Shown: positions 26,039 through 34,797 of the stretch, one piece after another | Position numbering within the stretch: position 1 is the first letter of the stretch | Layout: each line of letters opens with the position of its first letter | Origin: Fuerstiella sp. | GTDB taxonomy: Bacteria; Planctomycetota; Planctomycetia; Planctomycetales; Planctomycetaceae | DNA: 37,500 nucleotides | Assembly (NCBI GenBank): GCA_022843805.1 | Contig: JALHMY010000081.1 | Location: 7,864-45,363 of the forward strand | Direction: 5' to 3' | Position numbers and translations under genes: made by a program | The notes under the pieces: generated by a model | What the model saw: only the letters and a program-made list of their open reading frames with translations | Database searches by the model: none | Told to the model about the DNA's origin: nothing

Positions 26039-26881
26039 CTAATTCAGCAGCGGGGCTTCTCGCTGAGCCTGCCGCAGATGCTGCTGAAGCACCGGACGTT
26101 CGTCAGGGGGACAGACTTCGAGACATCGCTGGATCTGATCGATTGCTTCGCCGGCTCGACCGGCGCGGAGTGCGAGAATTGCCAGATCACGGCGTTCACG
26201 AAATGAGCCAGGAACCAGATGAGAAATTCGGCACTGGACTCGCCATGCAGATCGCCAGTCTTCCTGACTTCCGAAAACGGACTTCAGGTTATTCAGCATG
26301 CGAATCATGATTGATCGTTCATCCACTGGTTTCAGTGTGCGACGAATTTCTGAAACCGGAAGTTCAGTCAGTTCGCGAAGCCATTCAATGCACTCTTCTT
26401 CTTCCATGATTCGCCCGTTATCAAAGGCATCGACATACAGATTGCCCGAATCCGTTGGAAGGCGAGTAAGAAAATGTGAGGGCGCCGCGATAGGCTCCAG
26501 AGAGATCCCGAGGTTATTGGCAACGAACAGATAGATCAGTGACAGCGTGATGGGGATTCCCCGTCCGGTCTCCAGAACCCGGTTCAGATAGCTGCTTTCC
26601 GGATTGGAAAAACACTCTTCATCGCCATGCAGGTTCAGTTCTTCCGTCATGTGACGAATCAGCAGTTTTAATTCTTCCACTTCTGACCCGGCCTGAGTAA
26701 CCGGATGAGTCAGTCGGGCAACTGATTTTCGCAGCTTCCCCAAAGTCGGCTCAAACTGGAGCGACTGCTGGCCGTCGCGAGCGATTTCCAGGGCAGCGGT
26801 AATCAGGTCGACATCGGTTTCCCGACGGACCAGCCGCATAAACTGAGTATCCAGTTGAAAGAAGTTTGCAGGAGTCATCAT
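26039..26881 (-). CDS. SirB1-family transglutaminase-like / TPR protein
   Basis: The protein has about 280 residues from the ATG at 26881 (MMTPANFFQLDTQFM); a GTG at 26893 is an alternative. The family block NRVLETGRGIPITLSLIYLF and VANNLGISLEPIAAPSHFLT is diagnostic of the SirB1/transglutaminase-like group. YVDAFDNGRIMEEEECIEWL follows. The C-terminal ~70 residues form TPR-like helices. The Cys expected in an active transglutaminase is not obvious, so a binding role is more likely. Its stop codon sits at the edge of the tandem array. Confidence 0.85.
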   Translation of the reverse strand: MMTPANFFQLDTQFMRLVRRETDVDLITAALEIARDGQQSLQFEPTLGKLRKSVARLTHPVTQAGSEVEELKLLIRHMTEELNLHGDEECFSNPESSYLNRVLETGRGIPITLSLIYLFVANNLGISLEPIAAPSHFLTRLPTDSGNLYVDAFDNGRIMEEEECIEWLRELTELPVSEIRRTLKPVDERSIMIRMLNNLKSVFGSQEDWRSAWRVQCRISHLVPGSFRERRDLAILALRAGRAGEAIDQIQRCLEVCPPDERPVLQQHLRQAQREAPLLN

Positions 26882-27265
26882 GGCATTGAGCACAGGCGAA
26901 AAATCGAACGGTTGTCGAGGCAGTGGAAAAAGGGGGTAGAAGGTTTTGTGATCGGGAAAGGAAAACCAACAATCGGTGGGGACCGTAAATAATAACGCTG
27001 AACATCAGGTGTCACAATGGCGACTCCCGCAGCAGACTTCCAGCAAGATTCGCGAAAATAGCCGGATCTGTCACAAAGAGCAGAAGTTGCTGAAGCGGAC
27101 ACTTGCTTTGGCTGAAAACAAAGAAAAACGGCATTGGTTTGACCGGAACGCTGATCGCTCGTATGGTGAACATCCAGAGAGTATTCGAGGGTGACAAATC
27201 TCGATTTTTCGATGAATAAATCTTCGTCTGTTGACAATTTTGAGCAGCGAGCAAAGGCGAAAACG

Positions 27266-28378
27266 ATGAAACAACCATTGTGGTTCCTTTTTCTGGGTAT
27301 TCTGGCAGCCGGATGCCAGCCAACACAGCAGACGGACCCGGCTTCAGACGGAGCATCTGCATCGGGGGAAGCAACCTCCGTACAGCAATCCGGTGAATCC
27401 GTTCAGAACACCGGCGCAGCGTCTTCAGGTGAACGTAAATCAGTCGCCTTTGTGACGAACCAGATCGCCGACTTCTGGAAGATTGCCGAAGCGGGTTGCC
27501 GGGACGCATCAAAGGAATTTGATATCGATGTGGAAGTGGTGATGCCGCAGGAAGCCACAGCGGTTGTGCAAAAACAAAAGGTAGACGACTTGCTCACATC
27601 CGGAATTTCGGCGATAGCGATCAGTCCGCTGGACGCCGACAATCAGATCGAATGGATCAATTCCATTGCCCAAAAAGTACCAACCATTACTCACGACTCC
27701 GACGCTCCGCAATCCAGCCGTCTGATGTACATTGGAATGGACAATTATGCGGCCGGTCGCATGTGCGGAGAGCTGGTTAAAAAAGCGATTCCGGATGGAG
27801 GCAAGGTGTATCTGGCCATTGGCCGGCTTGAGCAGGACAACAGCAAATACCGCCGACAGGGTGTGATTGATGTCCTGATGGGCCGCGATCGTGATATGGC
27901 ATTTTATAAGACACAGCCGAATGCATGGGACCCAAATGAAGGAGAAATCGTCGGCGACAAATACACGATCGTTGCCACAGTCACGGACCAGGGGAAACCA
28001 GAGGTTGCCCTTGCGAAAGCGGAAGATGCTCTGGTCACATGGCCCGATCTGAATGCGATGGTGGGGTTGTTCGAATACAATCCTCCGGCCTGTTATCAGG
28101 CGTTGAAGAAAGCTGGAAAGCTGAAGCAGATTGCGCTCATCGGATTTGATGAAAATGACACTACTCTGCAGGCCATCAAAGATGGGGAATGTACTGGTAC
28201 CGTTGTCCAAAACCCGTATATGTACGGATACGAGTCTGTTCGAGTGCTGAAAGAGCTGCTGGCCGGCAACAAAAGCGTCGTACCCGAGTCAAAATATCTT
28301 GACATCGCTCCAAGATCGATCACCGCAGAAAATGTTGACGAGTACTGGGAAGATCTGCGAGTCAAAAAGGGGCAGTGA
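27266..28378 (+). CDS. Sugar ABC importer, periplasmic-binding lipoprotein (RbsB-like)
   Basis: The protein has 370 residues from ATG 27266. A lipoprotein signal MKQPLWFLFLGILAAGCQ puts the lipid Cys at position 17. A Ser/Gly/Ala-rich linker (about 18-60) follows, then a type I periplasmic-binding fold: SVAFVTNQIADFWKIAEAGC, DDLLTSGISAIAISPLDAD, YIGMDNYAAGRMCGELVKKA and IALIGFDENDTTLQAIKDGE. It should deliver a sugar, probably a pentose or hexose, to the transporter encoded just downstream. An earlier in-frame start at 27191 would remove the signal from the N-terminus and is unlikely. Confidence 0.9.
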   Translation: MKQPLWFLFLGILAAGCQPTQQTDPASDGASASGEATSVQQSGESVQNTGAASSGERKSVAFVTNQIADFWKIAEAGCRDASKEFDIDVEVVMPQEATAVVQKQKVDDLLTSGISAIAISPLDADNQIEWINSIAQKVPTITHDSDAPQSSRLMYIGMDNYAAGRMCGELVKKAIPDGGKVYLAIGRLEQDNSKYRRQGVIDVLMGRDRDMAFYKTQPNAWDPNEGEIVGDKYTIVATVTDQGKPEVALAKAEDALVTWPDLNAMVGLFEYNPPACYQALKKAGKLKQIALIGFDENDTTLQAIKDGECTGTVVQNPYMYGYESVRVLKELLAGNKSVVPESKYLDIAPRSITAENVDEYWEDLRVKKGQ

Positions 28379-28494
28379 GTATCAGGGAAAGAATCAGGCG
28401 GGCGGGTTTGATTCAGAGCAGTCGCTCATTCGCGATTCGGCTGTTACTGATGCCGGTGCCCGAAGTACTGAGACTTTCCTGAACCGGAAGCGTC

Positions 28495-30024
28495 ATGTCT
28501 GACACGTCGGCATCTGTGTCCCGCATTGAAGTGCGGGACATTACAAAAACATTCCCGGGGGTAAAAGCCCTTCAGCAGGTGAGCCTGCGCGTGGAACCAG
28601 GAGAAATCCTGTCTGTTGTCGGCGAAAACGGTGCAGGCAAGAGTACGCTGATGAAGATCCTGGCCGGAGTCCAAAGCCAGGATTCCGGCCAGATTCTGGT
28701 CGACGGTAAAGAATGTCACTTCCGATCGGTCAGCGATGCGATGGCGATGGGCGTCGCCCTGATTCATCAGGAACTGAATCTTGCCGACAACCTGGAAGCC
28801 GGCGCGAACATCTTTCTCGGCAGAGAGCCACTGCGACGCGGGATGATCGATGAAGCGGAAATCAATCGGCGATCGGCCGAGCTGCTTCAGCGAATCGGTC
28901 TGAAGGTGTCGCCTCGTGTTCTGGTGCGGGAACTGACAATTGGTCAGCAGCAGATGGTGGAGATCGCCAAAGCCATTTCCATTAATGCACGCGTTTTGAT
29001 TATGGATGAACCGACCTCCAGCCTGTCGGCCGGCGAATCCGAAAAACTGTTTCAGGTCATTCGTGATCTGAAGAGAGACGGCGTCAGCATCATCTATATT
29101 TCTCATCGGCTCGCAGAAGTCCAGGATCTGTCGGATCGGGTAGTGGTTCTGCGAGACGGCCGGAATGCCGGCGAATTGCAGCGAGAAGAAGTCAGCCATG
29201 ACAGTCTGGTCAGACTAATGGTCGGTCGGGACATTTCCCGGTTTTATGTGCGTCGGCCTCACGCCTGCCAGCAGACAGCCATCGAAGTTCGTGATCTTGT
29301 GACTCAGACATGGCCGCAGCACAAGCTTGGCTTTCAGGTTCGCTCGGGCGAAATTGTGGGCGTCGCAGGGCTGGTGGGAGCGGGCCGTACAGAAATGCTG
29401 CGAACGCTGTTTGGAGTGGATGCACCATTATCAGGTGCGATTCGAGTGGCCGATCGCGAGGTGCGGCTCAGATCACCACAGGATGCCATTGCCGCCGGCA
29501 TTGCCCTCGTACCCGAAGATCGCAAGCAGCAGGGAATTGTTCTGGAGATGACAATCCGACAGAATATCGGGCTGCCGTCAGTGTTTCAGTATTCGCAACT
29601 GGGCTTTCTGAACTTTGCGAGGGAGCGTCAGCAGTCGGCTGATATGACCAGTCGGCTTCGCGTGCGAATGCCGGGAGATCAGTATCCCGTTGTGAATCTG
29701 TCGGGCGGTAATCAGCAGAAGGTTGTACTGGGAAAATGGCTGGCCATGAAACCCCGAGTGCTGCTGCTGGACGAACCAACCCGAGGTATTGATGTCGGTG
29801 CCAAACAGGAAATCTATCAGCTGATGGACGAACTGGCGGGTGAAGGACTGGCGATTCTGTTTGTGAGCAGTGAAATGGAAGAAATCATCGGCATGAGCGA
29901 TCGTGTCCTGGTGATGCACGAAGGTCGGCTGACCGGCCAGCTGAATCGTGATCAGCTGACAGAAGAAGCAATCATGCGTCTGGCGACAGGCATGTCTGCC
30001 GCAGGAAGTGAGAGGCCTGAATGA
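28495..30024 (+). CDS. Sugar ABC importer, ATPase with two nucleotide-binding domains (RbsA-like)
   Basis: This 509-residue protein has two ABC domains. Domain 1: GENGAGKSTLMKILAG, LTIGQQQMVEIAKAIS, VLIMDEPTSSLS and the switch His in ISHRLAEV. Domain 2 has the usual degenerate first loop GLVGAGRTEML and a good LSGGNQQKVVLGKWL with LLLDEPTRGIDVG. This is the standard layout of ribose/galactose-type importers. It is 116 bp after the binding protein and overlaps the permease by ATGA. Confidence 0.92.
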   Translation: MSDTSASVSRIEVRDITKTFPGVKALQQVSLRVEPGEILSVVGENGAGKSTLMKILAGVQSQDSGQILVDGKECHFRSVSDAMAMGVALIHQELNLADNLEAGANIFLGREPLRRGMIDEAEINRRSAELLQRIGLKVSPRVLVRELTIGQQQMVEIAKAISINARVLIMDEPTSSLSAGESEKLFQVIRDLKRDGVSIIYISHRLAEVQDLSDRVVVLRDGRNAGELQREEVSHDSLVRLMVGRDISRFYVRRPHACQQTAIEVRDLVTQTWPQHKLGFQVRSGEIVGVAGLVGAGRTEMLRTLFGVDAPLSGAIRVADREVRLRSPQDAIAAGIALVPEDRKQQGIVLEMTIRQNIGLPSVFQYSQLGFLNFARERQQSADMTSRLRVRMPGDQYPVVNLSGGNQQKVVLGKWLAMKPRVLLLDEPTRGIDVGAKQEIYQLMDELAGEGLAILFVSSEMEEIIGMSDRVLVMHEGRLTGQLNRDQLTEEAIMRLATGMSAAGSERPE

Positions 30025-31526
30025 AGGGTAAGCTGTTTGGAATTTTCATGCTGCTGGTCGTGCTGTGCGGTTTTATGACCGTCACAACATCGGACCCGTG
30101 GTGGAATATTGGTTCCTCGCGATTCCTTCAGGCTGGAAACATCCAGAATCTGCTCAGCCGCACATCGCTGTATGGAGTTCTGGGCATTGGAGTGGCGTTT
30201 GTGATCATTACGGGAGGAATTGATTTGTCGATTGGTTCCACCGTGTGTCTCTCCGGAGTTCTTCTGTCAATTTTTCTGCACGTGGACTATCGACCGGTTG
30301 ATCAGGTACCGGTGACGTCCGTCACCGCAGCCAGCAATCGAATTGTTACAGCAATCCGATTGGAGAGTGTTAAGCCAGGAGACCAGCTGCGATATTCGGG
30401 AGGAAAGCAATCGGCGAGATTGTTCACGGTTGAATCCGCAATGGCTGAGGCATCCGGATCCGTGCTGACCGTCAGCGAAAAGCCATCTCGCGATGATACC
30501 GGCGGAGAGCTCACACAAACAATCATTCCGGTGAGCATCACGCGTCCCGTAGCGGCCGGCCCTGACACTCAGACCGTTGTCACTCTGCCGGGAGAAGTCT
30601 TTTTAAACGAACGGGATCAGTTGTCGCTGATTCACAGGACATCAGGTCTGAGTACTCAGGAGATCACTTCGGTACGGCAGGAGGATGGGCAGACCATTGT
30701 CACACTGCGGAATGATCCGGGAGAACGCATCGCATCGGACTGTGTCGTGATCCCACTGCAGCGGCATCAGAGAATGTCGATTCCCATGGCCATTCTTTCG
30801 GTGTTACTGATTGCCGCATTTCTGGGACTGGTCCATGGACTGCTTGTTACTCGTGCAAGGCTGCAGCCCTTTGTGGTCACTCTTTGCGGTCTGCTGATCT
30901 ATCGTGGCATGTCGCGCTGGCTGACAAGCGACAATCCTGCGGGTTTCGGCGAGTTTTCGCAGTCACTGGGTGTGGTTGCGACCGGTCGATTTCCTTTGAT
31001 CAGCGATGCGAATGGAATGGTTTTCGGACTGCCCTACCCTTTGTTTATTCTGATTGCGATTGCCGTGGTCGCGGCCATCTTTCTGGGAAGAACGATCTGG
31101 GGTCGATATCTGCTGGCACTGGGACGCAATGAAGAGGCGGCTCGCTTTAGTGGAATCAACACGGGCCGTGTGACACTGATGGCCTACATTATCTGCACGA
31201 CGATGGCCGCTGTGGGAGGAATGTTATTTTCGCTGGATTCCAATTCGATTTCTCCGTCAAGCTTTGGAAACTTCTTTGAGCTCTACGCGATCGCCGCGGC
31301 CGTACTGGGCGGATGCAGTCTTCGTGGCGGTGAGGGCTCCATCGTGGGCGTTGTCATTGGCACTGCAGTGATGCAGGTCCTCAACAACCTGATTATGCTG
31401 CTGAAGATCTCAGGCACACTGGAATATGCGATCATCGGTTCGGTGATCCTTGCAGGTGTGCTTGCCGATGAAGCCGTAAAGCGGTTTGCCGCTCAGAGAA
31501 AGCGAAAGCAAAACCTCAATTCCTGA
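30021..31526 (+). CDS. Sugar ABC importer, permease (RbsC-like) with a large inserted domain
   Basis: The protein has 501 residues, against about 320-340 for ordinary RbsC proteins. The family hallmark VAFVIITGGIDLSIGSTVCL is at about 58-77, and GLVHGLLVTRARLQPFVVTL resumes the family pattern after about residue 270. Between about 90 and 250 lies a hydrophilic, beta-rich stretch (AIRLESVKPGDQLRYSGG, TQTVVTLPGEVFLNERDQLS) that is not part of the transporter fold. By topology it should face the periplasm, where it could touch the binding lipoprotein. Later motifs GRYLLALGRNEEAARFSGIN and GGCSLRGGEGSIVGVVIG are normal. Confidence 0.88.
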   Translation: MKGKLFGIFMLLVVLCGFMTVTTSDPWWNIGSSRFLQAGNIQNLLSRTSLYGVLGIGVAFVIITGGIDLSIGSTVCLSGVLLSIFLHVDYRPVDQVPVTSVTAASNRIVTAIRLESVKPGDQLRYSGGKQSARLFTVESAMAEASGSVLTVSEKPSRDDTGGELTQTIIPVSITRPVAAGPDTQTVVTLPGEVFLNERDQLSLIHRTSGLSTQEITSVRQEDGQTIVTLRNDPGERIASDCVVIPLQRHQRMSIPMAILSVLLIAAFLGLVHGLLVTRARLQPFVVTLCGLLIYRGMSRWLTSDNPAGFGEFSQSLGVVATGRFPLISDANGMVFGLPYPLFILIAIAVVAAIFLGRTIWGRYLLALGRNEEAARFSGINTGRVTLMAYIICTTMAAVGGMLFSLDSNSISPSSFGNFFELYAIAAAVLGGCSLRGGEGSIVGVVIGTAVMQVLNNLIMLLKISGTLEYAIIGSVILAGVLADEAVKRFAAQRKRKQNLNS

Positions 31527-31537
31527 AACCCATGACC

Positions 31538-32308
31538 TTACCAGAATCGTCGAATTTCGTTCCATGCGATCAGGTTTTGAGCACACATGTAGCCGAAGAA
31601 AAATGCCAGGAAACCCGGATGCGGCTGCAGCGCCATGACGTTAATTCCTGGAATCATCCACTGAGGGAATGGTATAACGTTGATCGGAATACCGGCCTTG
31701 TGCTGTTGAATACAGTAGAGCGCCCAGATTGCAACAGCACCGGAGGCGATCGTGGAGATTCGCATCACCAGATCGGTTGCGTTTCGACCACCATAACGAA
31801 ATACCAGAGCCTGCATGATCTGGCCTCCGTCGAGTGGCAGACAGGGAACCAGATTCATGATGTTCCAGACGAGATTTGCGAACAGCATGATCCGGATTGC
31901 GTAGAAGATGGCATCGTATTCCAGGAGAATTTGCGGTGCCTGACGTTCCAGCACCGTAAAAACACCGTAAACGAGGTAAAACAAAACGAGCCCTGCTCCT
32001 GGCCCGGCGGCCGTCACGGCAATTCGCTTCCATGTGGAAAAATGTGACGTGGTTGCGTATCCGCCGAAAAAGTAGAGCACGATCTCTGAAGGGTAACCAT
32101 ATCGGCGGGACATCAGAGCGTGACCCAGTTCGTGCACCAGAATGGATATCAGCACGCACAAAATACCGATGAAAACCAGATCCATCCGGTTCCCGTCGCC
32201 CCACACCAAAATGGCGGATGAAAGCCAGAAAACCGGGTGAATTCGGATCGGAATTCCAAAAAGCTGGAACCGAACATCGAATTCCGTTTCTCCTGCCATT
32301 CCATACAT
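31538..32308 (-). CDS. Site-2-protease-like (M50) membrane metalloprotease
   Basis: This 256-residue membrane protein has zinc ligands in LVHELGHALMSRRYG (HELGH at residues 59-63) and the third ligand in NLVPCLPLDGGQIMQAL (Asp160). GGYATTS and AAGPGAGLVLFYL are also typical. Such enzymes cut membrane-embedded substrates such as anti-sigma factors, but this compact type has no PDZ or CBS domain and no obvious partner. It is convergent with the sugar permease gene. Confidence 0.88.
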   Translation of the reverse strand: MYGMAGETEFDVRFQLFGIPIRIHPVFWLSSAILVWGDGNRMDLVFIGILCVLISILVHELGHALMSRRYGYPSEIVLYFFGGYATTSHFSTWKRIAVTAAGPGAGLVLFYLVYGVFTVLERQAPQILLEYDAIFYAIRIMLFANLVWNIMNLVPCLPLDGGQIMQALVFRYGGRNATDLVMRISTIASGAVAIWALYCIQQHKAGIPINVIPFPQWMIPGINVMALQPHPGFLAFFFGYMCAQNLIAWNEIRRFW

Positions 32309-32582
32309 TGCTTCAAATCCCCGAAAATCGGCTTTCGTCCTCGTTCACGAATCCTGGCGGAAAGTCCAATGGTGGCTGAACGCAGGACAGGATACATTTT
32401 CCCTGGCATTCCTGCTGCGTGGATTTCCCTGATCCGCCACAGATTTGCAGATTCTGATGAATCCGGTCACTGACGAATACTGTTTTTTATTGAAGGTCCA
32501 CGCTGCAGCTCACCGCATCTGTTGCTGAATTTTTCATGAGCATCCTTTCATGAGCATCCTTAAAGAGAGAGCAATGTAAGCC

Positions 32583-33590
32583 GTGGGAAGCCTTTTTAGA
32601 ATGCTCATGAATCTGCCGCTGTTTCAGTCCGTCATGCGGCCTGTAACACGCGTCATGGTGGGATTGATTGCAATTCCCATTTTTCGATTCCTGATGCGCA
32701 GGGTATTTCGTCTGCAGGATCTGAATGATGAGCTCGAAAAGGATCTGGAGCAGTGGTTTCGCGGTGCCCTGCTGTTACTTGCTGCCTCAGCCAATATGGA
32801 ACATCTGCTTTTCGGCTGGATGAGTAAAGTTGACTGGCTGGACAGGGCTGACTGGCTGACAATGGGCCTGAGGCTGATGCTGGCGATCGGCGTCATCGAG
32901 GCCATGCCGGATCAGGAAATCTTTGCCGTGATTCATCCTGGCCCGCCAAAGCTCAAACCAGGCCGCAGTGTTTTTCGTGAAGTATGGCAAAAGAAATGGG
33001 CCATTCTGAAAGGTGTCGTCTGTCGACATATCAATCGATCCTCGCCGGTACTGGCCATGATGTGTGCAATTGTGGGTTCACAGCTTCCGACTCTTCTGGA
33101 GAACGAAGACAATATTTTCCGACAGAATCTGATGGCGGGCTGGGCTTATGCACAGCCGCTGGCAAATCCTACGCCAGCTGGCATTGCGATGTCACTCGAC
33201 GTCACCACTCAGCTGACACCGGAGCTCGTCAAAGCGGCCGATGATTTTCGGCGACACTGGGAACGCTGGCTTGTTGGCTGGTGCTGCTATCTGGCCGCAA
33301 TCACTCAATACCTGATTATCGGACTGGTTACATCGCGAGATCGGGCACTGGATGTCCTCTCTGAATTCGATCGAGCGGTCGCGGAACGCCGGGAGCAGCT
33401 GATCGAAGAGTTCAAGCTGGAAGGAAAACTGAAGGAAACAGACGGGATACTGGTTTCAACCAAATCGGCCGAGGGAAAAGATGCCGCGGCCACACCCGCT
33501 ACTCAGTCAGGACCGGTTTCATCCGTCCCTGTCGCAGCACAACAGGCCGTCTCCAGTCAGAATGCAATTCCTCGAGATCCCGGAAAATGA
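32583..33590 (+). CDS. Unrecognised membrane protein, function unknown
   Basis: The protein has 335 residues from GTG 32583; ATG 32601 is possible. Hydrophobic segments lie at about 15-37, 60-80 and 90-105, with another at about 235-258. The soluble middle contains MPDQEIFAVIHPGPPKLKPG. The C-terminal ~70 residues are charged (DRAVAERREQLIEEFKLEGK, a short coiled coil) and then low-complexity Ala/Ser/Pro. The charged tail is probably cytosolic. I do not recognise the family. The 273-bp upstream gap to the divergent protease shows a repeated gagcatcctttcatgagcat but no clear promoter. Confidence 0.7.
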   Translation: MGSLFRMLMNLPLFQSVMRPVTRVMVGLIAIPIFRFLMRRVFRLQDLNDELEKDLEQWFRGALLLLAASANMEHLLFGWMSKVDWLDRADWLTMGLRLMLAIGVIEAMPDQEIFAVIHPGPPKLKPGRSVFREVWQKKWAILKGVVCRHINRSSPVLAMMCAIVGSQLPTLLENEDNIFRQNLMAGWAYAQPLANPTPAGIAMSLDVTTQLTPELVKAADDFRRHWERWLVGWCCYLAAITQYLIIGLVTSRDRALDVLSEFDRAVAERREQLIEEFKLEGKLKETDGILVSTKSAEGKDAAATPATQSGPVSSVPVAAQQAVSSQNAIPRDPGK

Positions 33591-33628
33591 CCATCAGCCG
33601 GGATCAGTGCGGTGAGCTGTCCTTTCCG

Positions 33629-33648
33629 CGGGCAGCGCGAGCTGCCCG
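33629..33648 (+). terminator. Possible terminator hairpin or repeat, cgggcagc-gcga-gctgcccg
   Basis: A perfect 8-base stem with a gcga loop, 39 bases after the stop of the 335-residue gene. No T-tract follows, so it may instead be a palindromic repeat. The remainder of 33650-33879 is non-coding. Confidence 0.35.
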
Positions 33649-33879
33649 GTAAGTGCTGGTAAAACGGTGCGCACTCACCGGACAGCTGGCGCCCTACCGT
33701 TGCTTTGGCATCAAATCTTAACGCATCGGGTGTAAAACAAGCGATGTCTGTCACTTTGCGAACGTGCGGAAATTCGCCAGGATACCCTGATCGTTAACGG
33801 TCAGCGAATGGGATGGCATCAGCGAAGGCGATGGCAAACAAACCAACCACCGGATTTCCAGTGCGAAAGGAATACTACA

Positions 33880-34533
33880 ATGCAAAAACGCAGCTCCCTC
33901 AGTACGAGCATGACGGTTTTGTTCGTACTGATGTTTTGCATGTCCGGACTGATCAGTCCGTCAGCTGGCTTAGCTGAGGAACCTCAAAGTCTGTTCGATG
34001 GAAAGACGTTCAAGGGTTGGGAAGGCGATCAGACGGTATTTCGAATTGAAGAGCAGGCCATTGTGGGCGGGAATCTGAAACAAAAGATCCCGCACAATTT
34101 TTTCCTTTCCACAACCAAAGAGTATTCCAACTTTGAACTGCAGCTTGATTTCAGATTAAAAGGCGCGGATACGAACGCGGGCGTTCAAATTCGCAGCGAT
34201 CGTATACCCGATCATCATGAGATGATTGGTTATCAGGCCGACCTCGGACAGGATTACTGGGGCTGTCTTTACGATGAATCTCGCCGCAACAGGGTTTTAG
34301 CCAGACCGGACTCCGCTGAACTTGCAAAAGTTCTCAAAAAGGACGACTGGAATCATTACCGAATTCGGTGTGAAGGGCCGCACATCCAGCTGTGGATCAA
34401 CGACTTTAAGACCGTTGACTACACGGAGGAGGATGCGGCCATCACTCAGACTGGTCGAATCGCTCTGCAGATTCATGGCGGACCTCCCGGTGAGGCCTGG
34501 TATCGCAATCTTCGAATTCAGGAGCTACCGTAA
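33880..34533 (+). CDS. Secreted DUF1080 (3-keto-disaccharide hydrolase type) protein
   Basis: The protein has 217 residues from ATG 33880, with gaaagga about ten bases upstream. The signal peptide is about residues 1-32, ending SAGLAEE. The DUF1080 (laminin-G-like beta sandwich) pattern is clear: LFDGKTFKGWEGD, EYSNFELQLDFRL, NAGVQIRSDRI, DDWNHYRIRCEGPHIQLWIN and GRIALQIHGGPPGEAWYRNL. The domain is heavily expanded in planctomycetes and is linked to extracellular glycan breakdown. It stands alone here. In-frame sequence before 33880 looks non-coding. Confidence 0.92.
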   Translation: MQKRSSLSTSMTVLFVLMFCMSGLISPSAGLAEEPQSLFDGKTFKGWEGDQTVFRIEEQAIVGGNLKQKIPHNFFLSTTKEYSNFELQLDFRLKGADTNAGVQIRSDRIPDHHEMIGYQADLGQDYWGCLYDESRRNRVLARPDSAELAKVLKKDDWNHYRIRCEGPHIQLWINDFKTVDYTEEDAAITQTGRIALQIHGGPPGEAWYRNLRIQELP

Positions 34534-34634
34534 CGGGAATTTCGAATCGGGAAACTGCCATCAACGGGCTGCCATCAACTGTTGGGCGAGCGTCAGTCAG
34601 GTAAGGATTTGGATTTACCTGTGAAAAACTCGTT

Positions 34635-34689
34635 TAACCCGTGGCCGAAAGGCCAGGCACGAACCACCCGGCCTTTCGGCCACGGGTTA
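34635..34689. repeat. Perfect 20-bp inverted repeat, taacccgtggccgaaaggcc
   Basis: Arms at 34635-34654 and 34670-34689 are perfect complements around a 15-base loop. It lies about 100 bp after the DUF1080 stop and about 110 bp before ilvD. It might terminate transcription, but there is no T-run; planctomycete genomes carry many gtggccgaaaggcc palindromes, so a repeat is as likely. Confidence 0.8.
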
Positions 34690-34797
34690 ATCAATTCACA
34701 CACCTTCGTTGCAGGTCATACCACAGGCTGCCGATCGCGTTAAAGAGATTGGTGACATATTTCAGACATCTTTATTTAGACGGCTTGAAAATTATTT

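Noticed and set aside
34635..34689. Classical rho-independent terminator after the DUF1080 gene
   Set aside because: The stem is perfect but no T-run follows on either strand, so it is listed as an inverted repeat.
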